Shown here: positions 39,250 through 47,140 of the stretch, in pieces
Layout: every line of letters starts with the position of its first letter
Position numbering within the stretch: position 1 is the first letter of the stretch
DNA from: Alphaproteobacteria bacterium
GTDB lineage: Bacteria > Pseudomonadota > Alphaproteobacteria > Rhodobacterales > Rhodobacteraceae
Assembly: GCA_024280735.1 (NCBI GenBank)
Contig: JAJRPO010000018.1
Span: forward strand, 1 to 54,311
Reading direction: 5' to 3'
DNA length: 54,311 nt
Made by a program: the position numbers and the translations under genes
Notes under the pieces: model-generated
Seen by the model: the letters and a program-made list of their open reading frames with translations, nothing else
Databases searched by the model: none
What the model was told of the DNA's origin: nothing

Positions 39250-39753
39250 ATGACTGAGCAAATAGTAAAAACAGCGCCCTTGGGGAAACGCCGCTGGGGC
39301 AGGGTGGTATTAATCGTATCATTGGCCCTAAACCTTATTGTTGTGGGCTTGGTGGCCGGCGCGTTTTTCGGCGGCCACAAACAGGGATTGCAGCCTGCTT
39401 TGGGTGTGCGCAACTATGTTGCGGCCATGACCAAAACCCAGCGCCACGAGTTTCTTCGCAACTCTGACCACGGGATGATGGATCACCTGAAAGTTGTCAA
39501 AATCCTTAATCATGGCCAATCCGGCATTTTGAATGCCATCGAGGCCGAAACCTTTGATGCGCAGGTCTTGTTGCAAGCGATGAAAGACCAGCGCGCACAA
39601 CTATCTACGGTGACACACGGATTTCACAAAGAATTGGCAAAGGCGCTCGCCGGAATGAGTCAAGCAGAGCGGAAAAGCTATGTAGAACGGTATAAAAACC
39701 GTGGAAAAAATCGCTGGGGGAGACGCCACGATAAGCAACAACAAAAGAATTGA
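39250..39753 (+). CDS. Periplasmic heavy-metal-sensor-like (CnrX/Spy-type) protein
   Basis: A 167-residue protein with an N-terminal membrane anchor (VVLIVSLALNLIVVGLVAGAFFGG) and a helical periplasmic domain with AMTKTQRHEF...DHGMMDHLK and many His, Met and charged residues, like the heavy-metal-resistance/periplasmic sensor family related to CnrX and CpxP. It starts at ATG 39250, one base after the anti-sigma stop, so the three genes are an operon. It may sense metal and signal to the anti-sigma protein, as CnrX does. The open frame further upstream (39163) is not used. Confidence 0.75.
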   Translation: MTEQIVKTAPLGKRRWGRVVLIVSLALNLIVVGLVAGAFFGGHKQGLQPALGVRNYVAAMTKTQRHEFLRNSDHGMMDHLKVVKILNHGQSGILNAIEAETFDAQVLLQAMKDQRAQLSTVTHGFHKELAKALAGMSQAERKSYVERYKNRGKNRWGRRHDKQQQKN

Positions 39754-39762
39754 TGCCACTGC

Positions 39763-41142
39763 CTAAGCGGCAATGGGTAAAACAGTTACCCGATTTCGCC
39801 CCCGGCCTTTGGATTGATAAAGCGCGCGGTCCGCATGGCCAATCAGCTCGGTTGCGGAAAAGCAATTGCTGGGGGCAAAGGCAACCCCGATGCTTATGGA
39901 CACATTAAAAGGCTGCTGATTTTTGCTGGGTTGAAACGTCTTGGCATTAATCTGCGCACACATGCGTTTGGCAATCAGGCTAGCTTGTTGCATCGGGGTA
40001 TCGCTCAAAACCACCAAAAATTCCTCACCACCGACGCGTGCCACCAGATCGGCATTTCGCAAATTCGCCGTCAGCCGTTTTGCCGTCTCACAGATCACCG
40101 CATCGCCCGTTTGGTGGCCAAAACTATCGTTGATGTTCTTAAAGTTATCCAGATCCAACATCATAACCGTGATCGAACGTGCCTCGGCACCGCGTTTTTT
40201 CGAAATATTATCCAGATATTGCAATGCGTATCGGCGATTATACAGGCCGGTCATCGGATCCAGCATCGCCATGCGCAGGCGGTCGTCTACCTTTTGCTCC
40301 GCCTGTGCCTCCATTTGGTGTACCCAGGCCAATCGGCGTAATCGACTGGCCATTTCGGCATCACTAAACGGGGCTTTGATAAAATCGTCAGCGCCCAGTT
40401 CCAATGCGCGGCGGTGGTCCTTCAACTCAGGGCTGTCCGTGACAAACAAAACTTTGGGTGCCGTTTTAGATTTACTGCGGTCCAGTTGCATATCACATAA
40501 GTGCTGCAAGGCCTGCGCGCGCCCCATCTGACATTCATCAATAACCTGAATAACACTGTCCTTATCCGGCTTATTGAAAATTGAAATCCCCGGAAAGCTT
40601 TGCTTCAGCAAAACTTTGATCCCGCAGGTGCTGGCGCGGCTCATCGCCTGCAAGGCGTGGGTGCAGTCAAGGGTGACAGGGGGTGGGAACTGCGGCGGGA
40701 AACAAATATGATCTTCGGCAAACCCCATATCTGCATAGGTGCGTTGACGGGTGCGCTGTTCTTCCACCACCTTTTTTCGCCGCACCATTTGCGCCAATCT
40801 CGCGGCCAACAACTGGCAGTCAGGCATGTCGGGCAATATTTCCTCGATCCCCAGTCGATAGCCATTCTCCCAAAAGCTGTCTTCCATGCGCCGGCACAGC
40901 AAGACAATGGGCAGATGGGCGATGCGCGGGTCGGTTCGGATGGCCTTGCAAGCTTTGAAACCGGATGCTTCCTCGGACTCGTAACTTAACAGCAGAATAT
41001 CCGGCAGCCCCGTGGTCATTTTCTGCCGTGCCGCCGCCAAGTCCGCCGCCAATTCAACCGAGAAATACTCCGCCACTAACTGCGCTTTCAGTATCACCCG
41101 ATTGGTTACAATTGGATCAATAATGAGTATTTTGCCTGGCAT
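39763..41142 (-). CDS. PleD-like diguanylate cyclase with degenerate receiver
   Basis: A 459-residue protein with a receiver-like domain (residues 4-120), a second receiver-like region (about 175-275) and a GGDEF domain. In the first receiver the phosphoacceptor Asp is replaced: the sequence is DILLLSYES with Ser at about residue 53. The second, VLFVTDSPELKDHRRALELGADDFIKAPF, keeps the ADDF-K-PF end but also lacks a clear acceptor. The cyclase domain is intact, with DPMTGLYNRR, a GGEEF active site at 371-375 and an RNAD inhibitory site at 362-365. It should make c-di-GMP with product inhibition. Classical phosphorylation control appears lost. Confidence 0.88.
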   Translation of the reverse strand: MPGKILIIDPIVTNRVILKAQLVAEYFSVELAADLAAARQKMTTGLPDILLLSYESEEASGFKACKAIRTDPRIAHLPIVLLCRRMEDSFWENGYRLGIEEILPDMPDCQLLAARLAQMVRRKKVVEEQRTRQRTYADMGFAEDHICFPPQFPPPVTLDCTHALQAMSRASTCGIKVLLKQSFPGISIFNKPDKDSVIQVIDECQMGRAQALQHLCDMQLDRSKSKTAPKVLFVTDSPELKDHRRALELGADDFIKAPFSDAEMASRLRRLAWVHQMEAQAEQKVDDRLRMAMLDPMTGLYNRRYALQYLDNISKKRGAEARSITVMMLDLDNFKNINDSFGHQTGDAVICETAKRLTANLRNADLVARVGGEEFLVVLSDTPMQQASLIAKRMCAQINAKTFQPSKNQQPFNVSISIGVAFAPSNCFSATELIGHADRALYQSKGRGRNRVTVLPIAA

Positions 41143-41265
41143 TCACACACTCCGGTCACACGGGAAACTGCTCGATACGGTTAAAGAACTCTTACAGTGA
41201 ACCCCAAATGTGTTAATGAAACCTTTCGAGAACATGGCAAATTTGAGATATATTGTGGATAACTC

Positions 41266-41544
41266 ATGAATCAAACCCAAGCAGAGGTAATTGGCCTACA
41301 AGCACTTGGTTGGTTGATCGGAAATGATGACCTGAGATCGGTGTTTTTGGGCGCAAGTGGTGCCTCGGTGGACGATTTGAAAACCCGCGCGGGTGATTCG
41401 GACTTTCTGGCATCGGTTTTGGAATTCATCCTGTTGGATGATGCCCATGTGACAGGTTTTTGCGACGCCAACACATTGCCCTATGAGGCACCGATGCAGG
41501 CCCTCTACGCCCTCCCGGGCCAGGATGTGCCAAATTGGACGTAA
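41266..41544 (+). CDS. DUF3572 protein
   Basis: A 92-residue alphaproteobacterial protein of the DUF3572 family (QAEVIGLQALGWLIGNDDL, FLASVLEFILLDDAHVTGFC). It is acidic and helical, with no membrane segment. It lies divergent from the PleD-like gene, an arrangement I recall as common in Rhodobacterales. Function unknown. Confidence 0.85.
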   Translation: MNQTQAEVIGLQALGWLIGNDDLRSVFLGASGASVDDLKTRAGDSDFLASVLEFILLDDAHVTGFCDANTLPYEAPMQALYALPGQDVPNWT

Positions 41545-41546
41545 TT

Positions 41547-44500
41547 TTATAGATCAATCTCGATGATGCCACCGGCCTCGGCCGCCCGCGACTGGCACAG
41601 GATCATTGCCCCCGCGCGTTGCTTGTTTGACAGCACAAAATCGCGGTGTTCAACTGCGCCAGACACAATTCCACACTTGCAAACACCGCAAATTCCGTTG
41701 GAGCATTTAACATCCACCTGAACCCCGGCCGCCGCCAGTACATCGGTGGCCGATTGATCCGCTGGAATGGTGAATTCGCGGCCAGATTTCGCCAGACGTA
41801 GGGTGAATTCATGATTTTCATACTCCGGCAATTCCGGCACGTCGAAATACTCCATATGGCGCATCTCCTCAGGGAATCCGTTTGCCTCTGCTGTCTGCAA
41901 AACTGACTGCATATAGCGATCAGGCCCGCAGGTATAAACATGGGCATCCGCTTGATATTGCAGGATTTCCCCAAGGTCGGCGCGGCTGCCCTGATCCGAG
42001 AAATAGGCCGACACACGGTTGGCCCAGGGTACGGTTTGCAATTCGGTATAAAATGCCGCCTGATCTTGCTTTGAACAGGAATAATGCAGCTCGAAATCCC
42101 GCCCCAACTTTGCCAAACGATGCGCCATGGCGATCATCGGCGTGACCCCGATACCGCCGCCCATCAAATAGGTTTTGCTGGCCGTTTCAATCAGCGCAAA
42201 GTGGTTCACCGGCTCGGATACAAACACCTTGCGGCCGGGTTCGAATATATCATGCAGCAAGGTCGACCCGCCGCGCCCTGTCGGCTCTTTCAACACGGCG
42301 ATTTCGTATTTCGTGCGATCTGCCGGATCGGAACACAGCGAATATTGCCGCAAGAATTCCGGCGCGACAACCACGTCCAAATGCCCCCCCGCCGTGAATT
42401 CCGGTAAATCACCGCCCTGTTGGTCCCTAAATGTGTATTTCGCCACACCATCTGCCACAAGGTCCACCCCGCTCAATACCAGTTGCATCATCGGCACACT
42501 GGCCGCGGTATCTATCGAATAACTGTGCTCAAGAGGCACGCCCGCCGTCCTGCGCCGTTTATACTCCGCCGCTGGAATCAATTCCTCATAGGCCGAAATT
42601 GCCGCCTCTCGATCCATCGGGTATGGCCAAGGATAGGGCGGCGGCAGAAGGTTTGCGGGATAGGCAGCCAGTGTTTGATCGCTATACTGCAAATTCAAAT
42701 CGGTCTGTAATTCTCTTTTGTTAACAGCCTGTTGCGGCAGGGTATAAGGCCCATCATCGATCATCTCGATGTCCCACCACCACTTTTTAACCGGATTGAT
42801 CCGGCCATTCCCCAGTTTGTCATCCACCTTTGCCAACCACTTGGCAGCTTTGGGAATGTTCATCCCTGCCCATCGGAAAGGTGCCTCCTTGAACAGCCCT
42901 TCCAGATTCCACGGGCAGGTTTTCATACAGCGCCCGCACATCGCCCCGCCCTCGTTGGTGATGCGATAGGTAGTGCATTTCTGGCTGTCGGATTTCCACA
43001 GCTCATAGCCGTTGAACATCAATTTAGGGCCGGCAGTGATTGCCCCGGACGGGCATTCCCGCGCACATTTATTGCAGTTGCTGCAAAATTCTTGCAGGCC
43101 AAAATCAATCGGCAAATCGTGGGTCATCGGCATGTTGGTGGTCACGGTGCCGGATTTCAGCCGCGGGCCTAAAAACGGGTTCAGGATTACATCGCCAATG
43201 CGGCTGATCTCCCCCAAACCCGCTAGCAAGGTTAGCGGCGGTTGAATGACATCGCTGCCCATCACCGTGTGTACTTTGGCGCTAAATCCAAGGTTGCGGA
43301 TTTGCTGCGCCAACACCCCGCCGAGCAAGGAAAACCGCAAATAAGCGCGCATCGATTGGGCGCAGGCAATCCAGTCGTCGCCGCTCGCCCCTTCCATGGT
43401 TTCATGGCCTTGGTCGATGACGATAGAAATGGCATTTTTGTGATAGGGGATCAGCTCCGCGCCACTTGGATCATGGGAATAATAACACCAGTCAGGGCAA
43501 CGCGACAGGCCAACCGCATCACATCCGAGGAAATAGGCCGTGGCCTTTAAGTTGGCCGCATTGCGGTCAGGGTCACGTAGCGAGCTTGAAATTTCCGGTG
43601 CCTTCTCCCCGTCCTGCAATGGCACAAATGCTGCAAGGCAATGCCGAAATGCAAAGGCAGAGGCGGATTTTCTAACATAATTGCCATTTTTTGCCGCATC
43701 TTGAACTTGGCGGCCCAGATCGCCAAACAACGAGCGGGCAAACATGTCCGAACGCTTTGGCACCCGCACGACATTCGGCTCGTCTATATAACTGGTGGTT
43801 TTTTCCACCCGCTTGAGCGTCTCGAACGGATGCGGCCCATCAACAAAACGCCGCTTGGCAAAAGGGTCATGGTTGCGGGCCGATTTGGCATGCTCTCCTG
43901 TCCCCGTTCGATAGGTTAGCGGCACTTGCTGTACTTCCGCCAAGGGTAAATCAGGCGCGATTTCCAAGGTGGTTGTGACGACGCCAAGACCGAACCTCTC
44001 TCCGAGCAGCGGGTTCGTGATTTCGCCGTTTTTCACCAGGGCCAGACCCGCTGCCACCGCCAGCTTTTGCAGATCAACATCAGATGCAGACGCTGAATGC
44101 GCCCGCGCGGAATACCCGAGCGAGCGGATATAACAGGCCAGAATACTCGCCGTTTCGCTTGCTCTCAGGGCCGCACGGTGGGCTTGAGCGTCGATAATCC
44201 AGTCACTGCCCTGCTCCTTCACCTGCGGGTCGCGGGGATATTCGTATAGAAATACCAGCGCGTGGCTGTGATCCTTGCAGTCGCCCAATGGCGCTTTCAT
44301 CGATTTTTTCAAACTGGCCAGCACCATATCTATGCCCGCCGTCACCGAATTTGTCTGCTTGTCCGCCATGGCCCTAACCAGCCGCGCCACATCCGGGTTT
44401 TTCTGCGGATTTGCAAGCCAGGCTTGCGCGGGCAGGGCGCAAGCCCCCACCATCGAAGCGTCACAATAATAGCCAAATGCCTTGAGATGATCGCGGCGTT

Positions 44501-44747
44501 CCTGCGGGTCCGCTGGAATACTGGCGATTTCCGATTTCACCCCACCTTCGCGGATCGCGTCCATCATCGCCTGATATTCGCCCATCGCATTTACAATCGA
44601 CAGGGGCGTGTCTTTGCGTCGGAAACTCAGGGCAGGGCGTTCCGCAAGACCACTCAGATCCGGTGCAACACGCGTCCGTTTCAGTTTTTCCAGCGGATAT
44701 GGCCCCAGATGGACCGGACGGTTTTTATATGAAAACAGCTTACCCAT
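41547..44747 (-). CDS. Self-sufficient reductive dehalogenase: RdhA-oxidoreductase fusion
   Basis: A 1066-residue fusion of a cobalamin-dependent reductive dehalogenase and its electron donor. Residues 90-280 look like a vestigial cobalamin module. A second, catalytic module follows at about 370-550 (CPDWCYYSHDPSG, IACAQSMRAYL, NLGFSAKVHTVMGSDV). Then two [4Fe-4S] motifs: C555-x2-C-x2-C-x3-C and C591-x12-C-x2-C-x3-C. From about residue 760 there is a phthalate-dioxygenase-reductase type unit (FMN/NAD(P)H: YSLCSDP, MGGGIGVTPM) ending in a [2Fe-2S] motif CSNGICGVC. This is the layout of respiration-independent enzymes such as BhbA and NpRdhA. No Tat signal, so cytoplasmic. It starts 1 base after the marR stop. 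Substrate is probably a halogenated phenol or benzoate, by analogy. Confidence 0.93.
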   Translation of the reverse strand: MGKLFSYKNRPVHLGPYPLEKLKRTRVAPDLSGLAERPALSFRRKDTPLSIVNAMGEYQAMMDAIREGGVKSEIASIPADPQERRDHLKAFGYYCDASMVGACALPAQAWLANPQKNPDVARLVRAMADKQTNSVTAGIDMVLASLKKSMKAPLGDCKDHSHALVFLYEYPRDPQVKEQGSDWIIDAQAHRAALRASETASILACYIRSLGYSARAHSASASDVDLQKLAVAAGLALVKNGEITNPLLGERFGLGVVTTTLEIAPDLPLAEVQQVPLTYRTGTGEHAKSARNHDPFAKRRFVDGPHPFETLKRVEKTTSYIDEPNVVRVPKRSDMFARSLFGDLGRQVQDAAKNGNYVRKSASAFAFRHCLAAFVPLQDGEKAPEISSSLRDPDRNAANLKATAYFLGCDAVGLSRCPDWCYYSHDPSGAELIPYHKNAISIVIDQGHETMEGASGDDWIACAQSMRAYLRFSLLGGVLAQQIRNLGFSAKVHTVMGSDVIQPPLTLLAGLGEISRIGDVILNPFLGPRLKSGTVTTNMPMTHDLPIDFGLQEFCSNCNKCARECPSGAITAGPKLMFNGYELWKSDSQKCTTYRITNEGGAMCGRCMKTCPWNLEGLFKEAPFRWAGMNIPKAAKWLAKVDDKLGNGRINPVKKWWWDIEMIDDGPYTLPQQAVNKRELQTDLNLQYSDQTLAAYPANLLPPPYPWPYPMDREAAISAYEELIPAAEYKRRRTAGVPLEHSYSIDTAASVPMMQLVLSGVDLVADGVAKYTFRDQQGGDLPEFTAGGHLDVVVAPEFLRQYSLCSDPADRTKYEIAVLKEPTGRGGSTLLHDIFEPGRKVFVSEPVNHFALIETASKTYLMGGGIGVTPMIAMAHRLAKLGRDFELHYSCSKQDQAAFYTELQTVPWANRVSAYFSDQGSRADLGEILQYQADAHVYTCGPDRYMQSVLQTAEANGFPEEMRHMEYFDVPELPEYENHEFTLRLAKSGREFTIPADQSATDVLAAAGVQVDVKCSNGICGVCKCGIVSGAVEHRDFVLSNKQRAGAMILCQSRAAEAGGIIEIDL

Positions 44748-44748
44748 G

Positions 44749-45204
44749 TTAAATCCCCGATACTGGCGCGCCATCACGCGGCAGTAATTTACCTAATAAT
44801 TCAAACAATTGTGCTTGTTCCGGTGCGCTCAACCGCTGGCCCATTTCGTCTTGTACCTTGGCCGACATTGGCAGAGAGGCCGCCAATGCACGCTGTCCAT
44901 CATCCGTCAAAGTGATAGGTCCGTTCCGCTTGTCCTTGGTGCCATTGCCCCGCGCCACCAGCCCCTTTTGCGCCATTTGCCGCAAACTGCGCGAGGCCGA
45001 GGTGCGGTTAATGCCGATATAGGCGGCGATTTCCGTGGGCAGGGTGATGCCCTGCTCGCCGACCGCAATCAATACGCACCACATTTGGCGGGTGATGCCG
45101 ATTTCCGACAGGCGAATATCGAATTTTTGCTGGTTCATACGGGCCGCCAAAGTCAGCCGGTATCCCAGCCCTTCATGCAGATTATAGGGTGTTTTGTCTG
45201 TCAT
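44749..45204 (-). CDS. MarR-family regulator of the dehalogenase
   Basis: A 151-residue winged-helix regulator (VLIAVGEQGITLPTEIAAYIGINRTSASRSLRQMAQKGLVARGNGTKDKRNGPITLTDDGQRAL). It sits 1 base ahead of the dehalogenase gene on the same strand, so the two are one operon. Two dyads with TGCGTAACC repeats overlap and precede the start codon and are the probable operator. MarR proteins commonly respond to phenolic compounds, which fits a halophenol or halobenzoate as the inducer, but this is inference. Confidence 0.9.
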   Translation of the reverse strand: MTDKTPYNLHEGLGYRLTLAARMNQQKFDIRLSEIGITRQMWCVLIAVGEQGITLPTEIAAYIGINRTSASRSLRQMAQKGLVARGNGTKDKRNGPITLTDDGQRALAASLPMSAKVQDEMGQRLSAPEQAQLFELLGKLLPRDGAPVSGI

Positions 45205-45233
45205 GCGTAACCTTGTTACCTAATTGCGTAACC
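45204..45233. promoter_or_regulatory. Twin operator before marR-dehalogenase operon
   Basis: TGCGTAACC occurs at 45204-45212 and 45225-45233, exactly two helical turns (21 bases) apart. The first is part of a perfect dyad GTAAC-CTT-GTTAC (45207-45219). A separate inverted repeat GTCAATT...AATTGAC lies at 45236-45257. The sites overlap the marR start region, so binding would block the promoter or early elongation. Confidence 0.6.
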
Positions 45234-45315
45234 ATGTCAATTACTATTGCAATTGACGAATCCCGCGAACTGCATGATCGTGCGGCGACATATCGTGCAA
45301 CGGGGATGTAAGCGC

Positions 45316-46005
45316 ATGAAAATCAAAGGCATTCTATTCGACAAAGACGGCACCCTTTTCGATTTTCGCCGCACATGGGGCGGCTGGTTTGAACAGCTTA
45401 TTTCTGAATTGTCCGAGGGTGACGCAGCGCTTGAACAAAAACTAGCCCGATCTTGCGGCTATGATCTGGCAGGCCAGCAGTTCACGGCAGGATCCATTAT
45501 TGTCATCGCAACAGCGGATGAGGTTAATCAGGCGCTGGCCGATTGTCTGCCGACAAAAACTGTCGTTGATGTCGATGCCGCCGCCCTGCGCCATCTCGAA
45601 AACCTGCCGAACTATCCGGTTTGCGATCTACGCCCGTTGCTGCAAACTTTGCTCGACAGTGGCCTAGCCCTTGGCCTTGCCACAAACGACTATGAGGAAG
45701 GCGCGGAATTGCAACTCACCGAGGCCAAAATTCGCGATCAATTTGCCTTTGTCTGTGGCTATGACAGCGGCCATGGGGCCAAACCGGGGGCAGGTATGGT
45801 CCACGCATTTTGTGCCAAAACCGGATTGCAGCCGGATCAGATTGCCGTGGTGGGCGACAGTATTCACGATCTGGAGGCCGGCGAAATCGGTGGCGTTGCC
45901 CTGCGCATTGCGGTGTTAACCGGCCCCGCCACAAAAGCAGAGCTTCACCCCCATGCCGATGTTGTTTTGACGGATATTTCGGAGCTGCCGGAATTTTTAG
46001 CCTGA
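45316..46005 (+). CDS. HAD-superfamily phosphatase
   Basis: A 229-residue HAD hydrolase. Motif I is FDKDGTLFDF with both Asp residues, motif II is GLATNDYEEG, a Lys is in HGAKPGAGMV, and motif IV is VVGDSIHDLEAGEI. This phosphoglycolate-phosphatase-like subgroup hydrolyses phosphomonoesters. The ATG at 45316 begins at the conserved first strand (MKIKGILFDKDGT); the frame is open upstream into the operator region. It diverges from marR and overlaps the GbdR-like gene by 9 bases at its end. The substrate is unknown. Confidence 0.88.
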   Translation: MKIKGILFDKDGTLFDFRRTWGGWFEQLISELSEGDAALEQKLARSCGYDLAGQQFTAGSIIVIATADEVNQALADCLPTKTVVDVDAAALRHLENLPNYPVCDLRPLLQTLLDSGLALGLATNDYEEGAELQLTEAKIRDQFAFVCGYDSGHGAKPGAGMVHAFCAKTGLQPDQIAVVGDSIHDLEAGEIGGVALRIAVLTGPATKAELHPHADVVLTDISELPEFLA

Positions 46006-46986
46006 ACTCTTTGCCCCTTGCCGCTCGGCTGATGGTCTAATGCCAAATTCCTGCGAATACAGCCGTGACAAATGCGAAGGCGACGGAAATCCCGTCATCA
46101 AGGCCACTTGCAAGATCGACAGATTGGTGTGCCACAACAACTGACGCGCCTTTTCCAGCCGCAATTTACGATAAAACCGCGCGGGCGAGGTGTTTAGATG
46201 CCGATTGCTCAACCGCTCTAGGCTGCGCACGGTTTTGCCAGCAGCCGAGGCCACCTCGGGGATCGACAGCGGCAGCTCCAGATTAACCATCATCACCGAA
46301 ATCGCCCGTTGCAAGGCGGCGGGCAGGGTCTCGTATTCATCCAGCGAAAACGGCCGCTGGCCAATATCCGCGCTGCGCATCCGGTCAATCTGGTACTGGT
46401 TGCCAATGGCGTGCGCGACCTTGTGGCCGTGATCCGAGGCGATGATATTCAGCACCATATCCATGCTCGACAAGCCACCAGAGCCAGACCAGCGGTCGCG
46501 GTCCATCACATAAAGGTTGGATGAGACTTGCAATTCTGGAAACTCCTCCTCAAACGCCGGTTGGTTTTCCCAATGCAGGGTGAATCGATATCCCTCCAGA
46601 TACCCCGCCCGCGCCAGCATGTAGGCCCCGGTGCAAAGCGCCCCAAATACCGTACTGTTATGGCAGGCGCGGCGCATGGTGGCATTCAACCGCGCGCGGT
46701 AGTCGGGATCACATTCCATCCCTGCAACCACAAAAAAGTAGTCGAACTTGTCGCCGGTGGTGTGGGGCAGGGAGGGCGTGACAATAATGCCGTCAGAGGC
46801 CGCCACCGGCCCGTCGCTGCACGTGACAAAATCCCAGCTGTAGGCCGTGTACCCCAACTCGCGGTTCGTACTGCGCAACGGGTTGGTCATCGCCGCCACG
46901 CACAGGTTTGAAAACCCTTCGATCAGCAGAAACCCCAGACGCGTGGTTTTGCGGGTTTCGGTGCCGGGGTCAGGTTTATGAGTCAA
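45997..46986 (-). CDS. GlxA-type AraC-family regulator, GbdR-like
   Basis: A 329-residue regulator with an N-terminal amidotransferase-like domain (LGFLLIEGFSNLCVAAMTNPLR, YFFVVAGMECDPDYRARL, VFGALCTGAYMLARAGYLEGYRFTLHWENQPAFEEEFPEL) and an AraC domain (IPEVASAAGKTVRSLERLSNRHLNTSPARFYRKLRLEKAR, VALMTGFPSPSHLSRLYSQEFG). It resembles GbdR, the activator of glycine betaine catabolism. The start is a TTG at 46986 preceded by TAAGGAAA; no ATG fits. It diverges from the MttB-family gene, which it probably controls. Confidence 0.85.
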   Translation of the reverse strand: MTHKPDPGTETRKTTRLGFLLIEGFSNLCVAAMTNPLRSTNRELGYTAYSWDFVTCSDGPVAASDGIIVTPSLPHTTGDKFDYFFVVAGMECDPDYRARLNATMRRACHNSTVFGALCTGAYMLARAGYLEGYRFTLHWENQPAFEEEFPELQVSSNLYVMDRDRWSGSGGLSSMDMVLNIIASDHGHKVAHAIGNQYQIDRMRSADIGQRPFSLDEYETLPAALQRAISVMMVNLELPLSIPEVASAAGKTVRSLERLSNRHLNTSPARFYRKLRLEKARQLLWHTNLSILQVALMTGFPSPSHLSRLYSQEFGIRPSAERQGAKSSG

Positions 46987-47064
46987 AGACAGGTTTCCTT
47001 AGGGGCTTTTGGGAACTCTTTAAGGCTATGCGGGATGAAATGATTTTCAATTACCGTCATCTTA

Positions 47065-47092
47065 TGTCGTAATCTGACAGTAAAATCCGACA
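47065..47092. promoter_or_regulatory. Candidate AraC-family sites in the gbdR-like/mttB gap
   Basis: TGTC-GTAATCT-GACA (47065-47079) is an inverted repeat, followed by another GACA at 47089-47092. The TGTCG half-site resembles operators of GlxA-type AraC regulators such as ArgR and GbdR. It lies about 50-75 bases before the mttB-like start. Confidence 0.4.
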
Positions 47093-47140
47093 GGATCAAT
47101 GCAAATTGGCTTTGAGGGCTGCGGATCAAAGGAACATGAA

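Noticed and set aside
41181..41215. CtrA box (TTAA-N7-TTAA) before the PleD-like gene
   Set aside because: Only TTAA-N7-TTAC is found, a partial match that is too weak.
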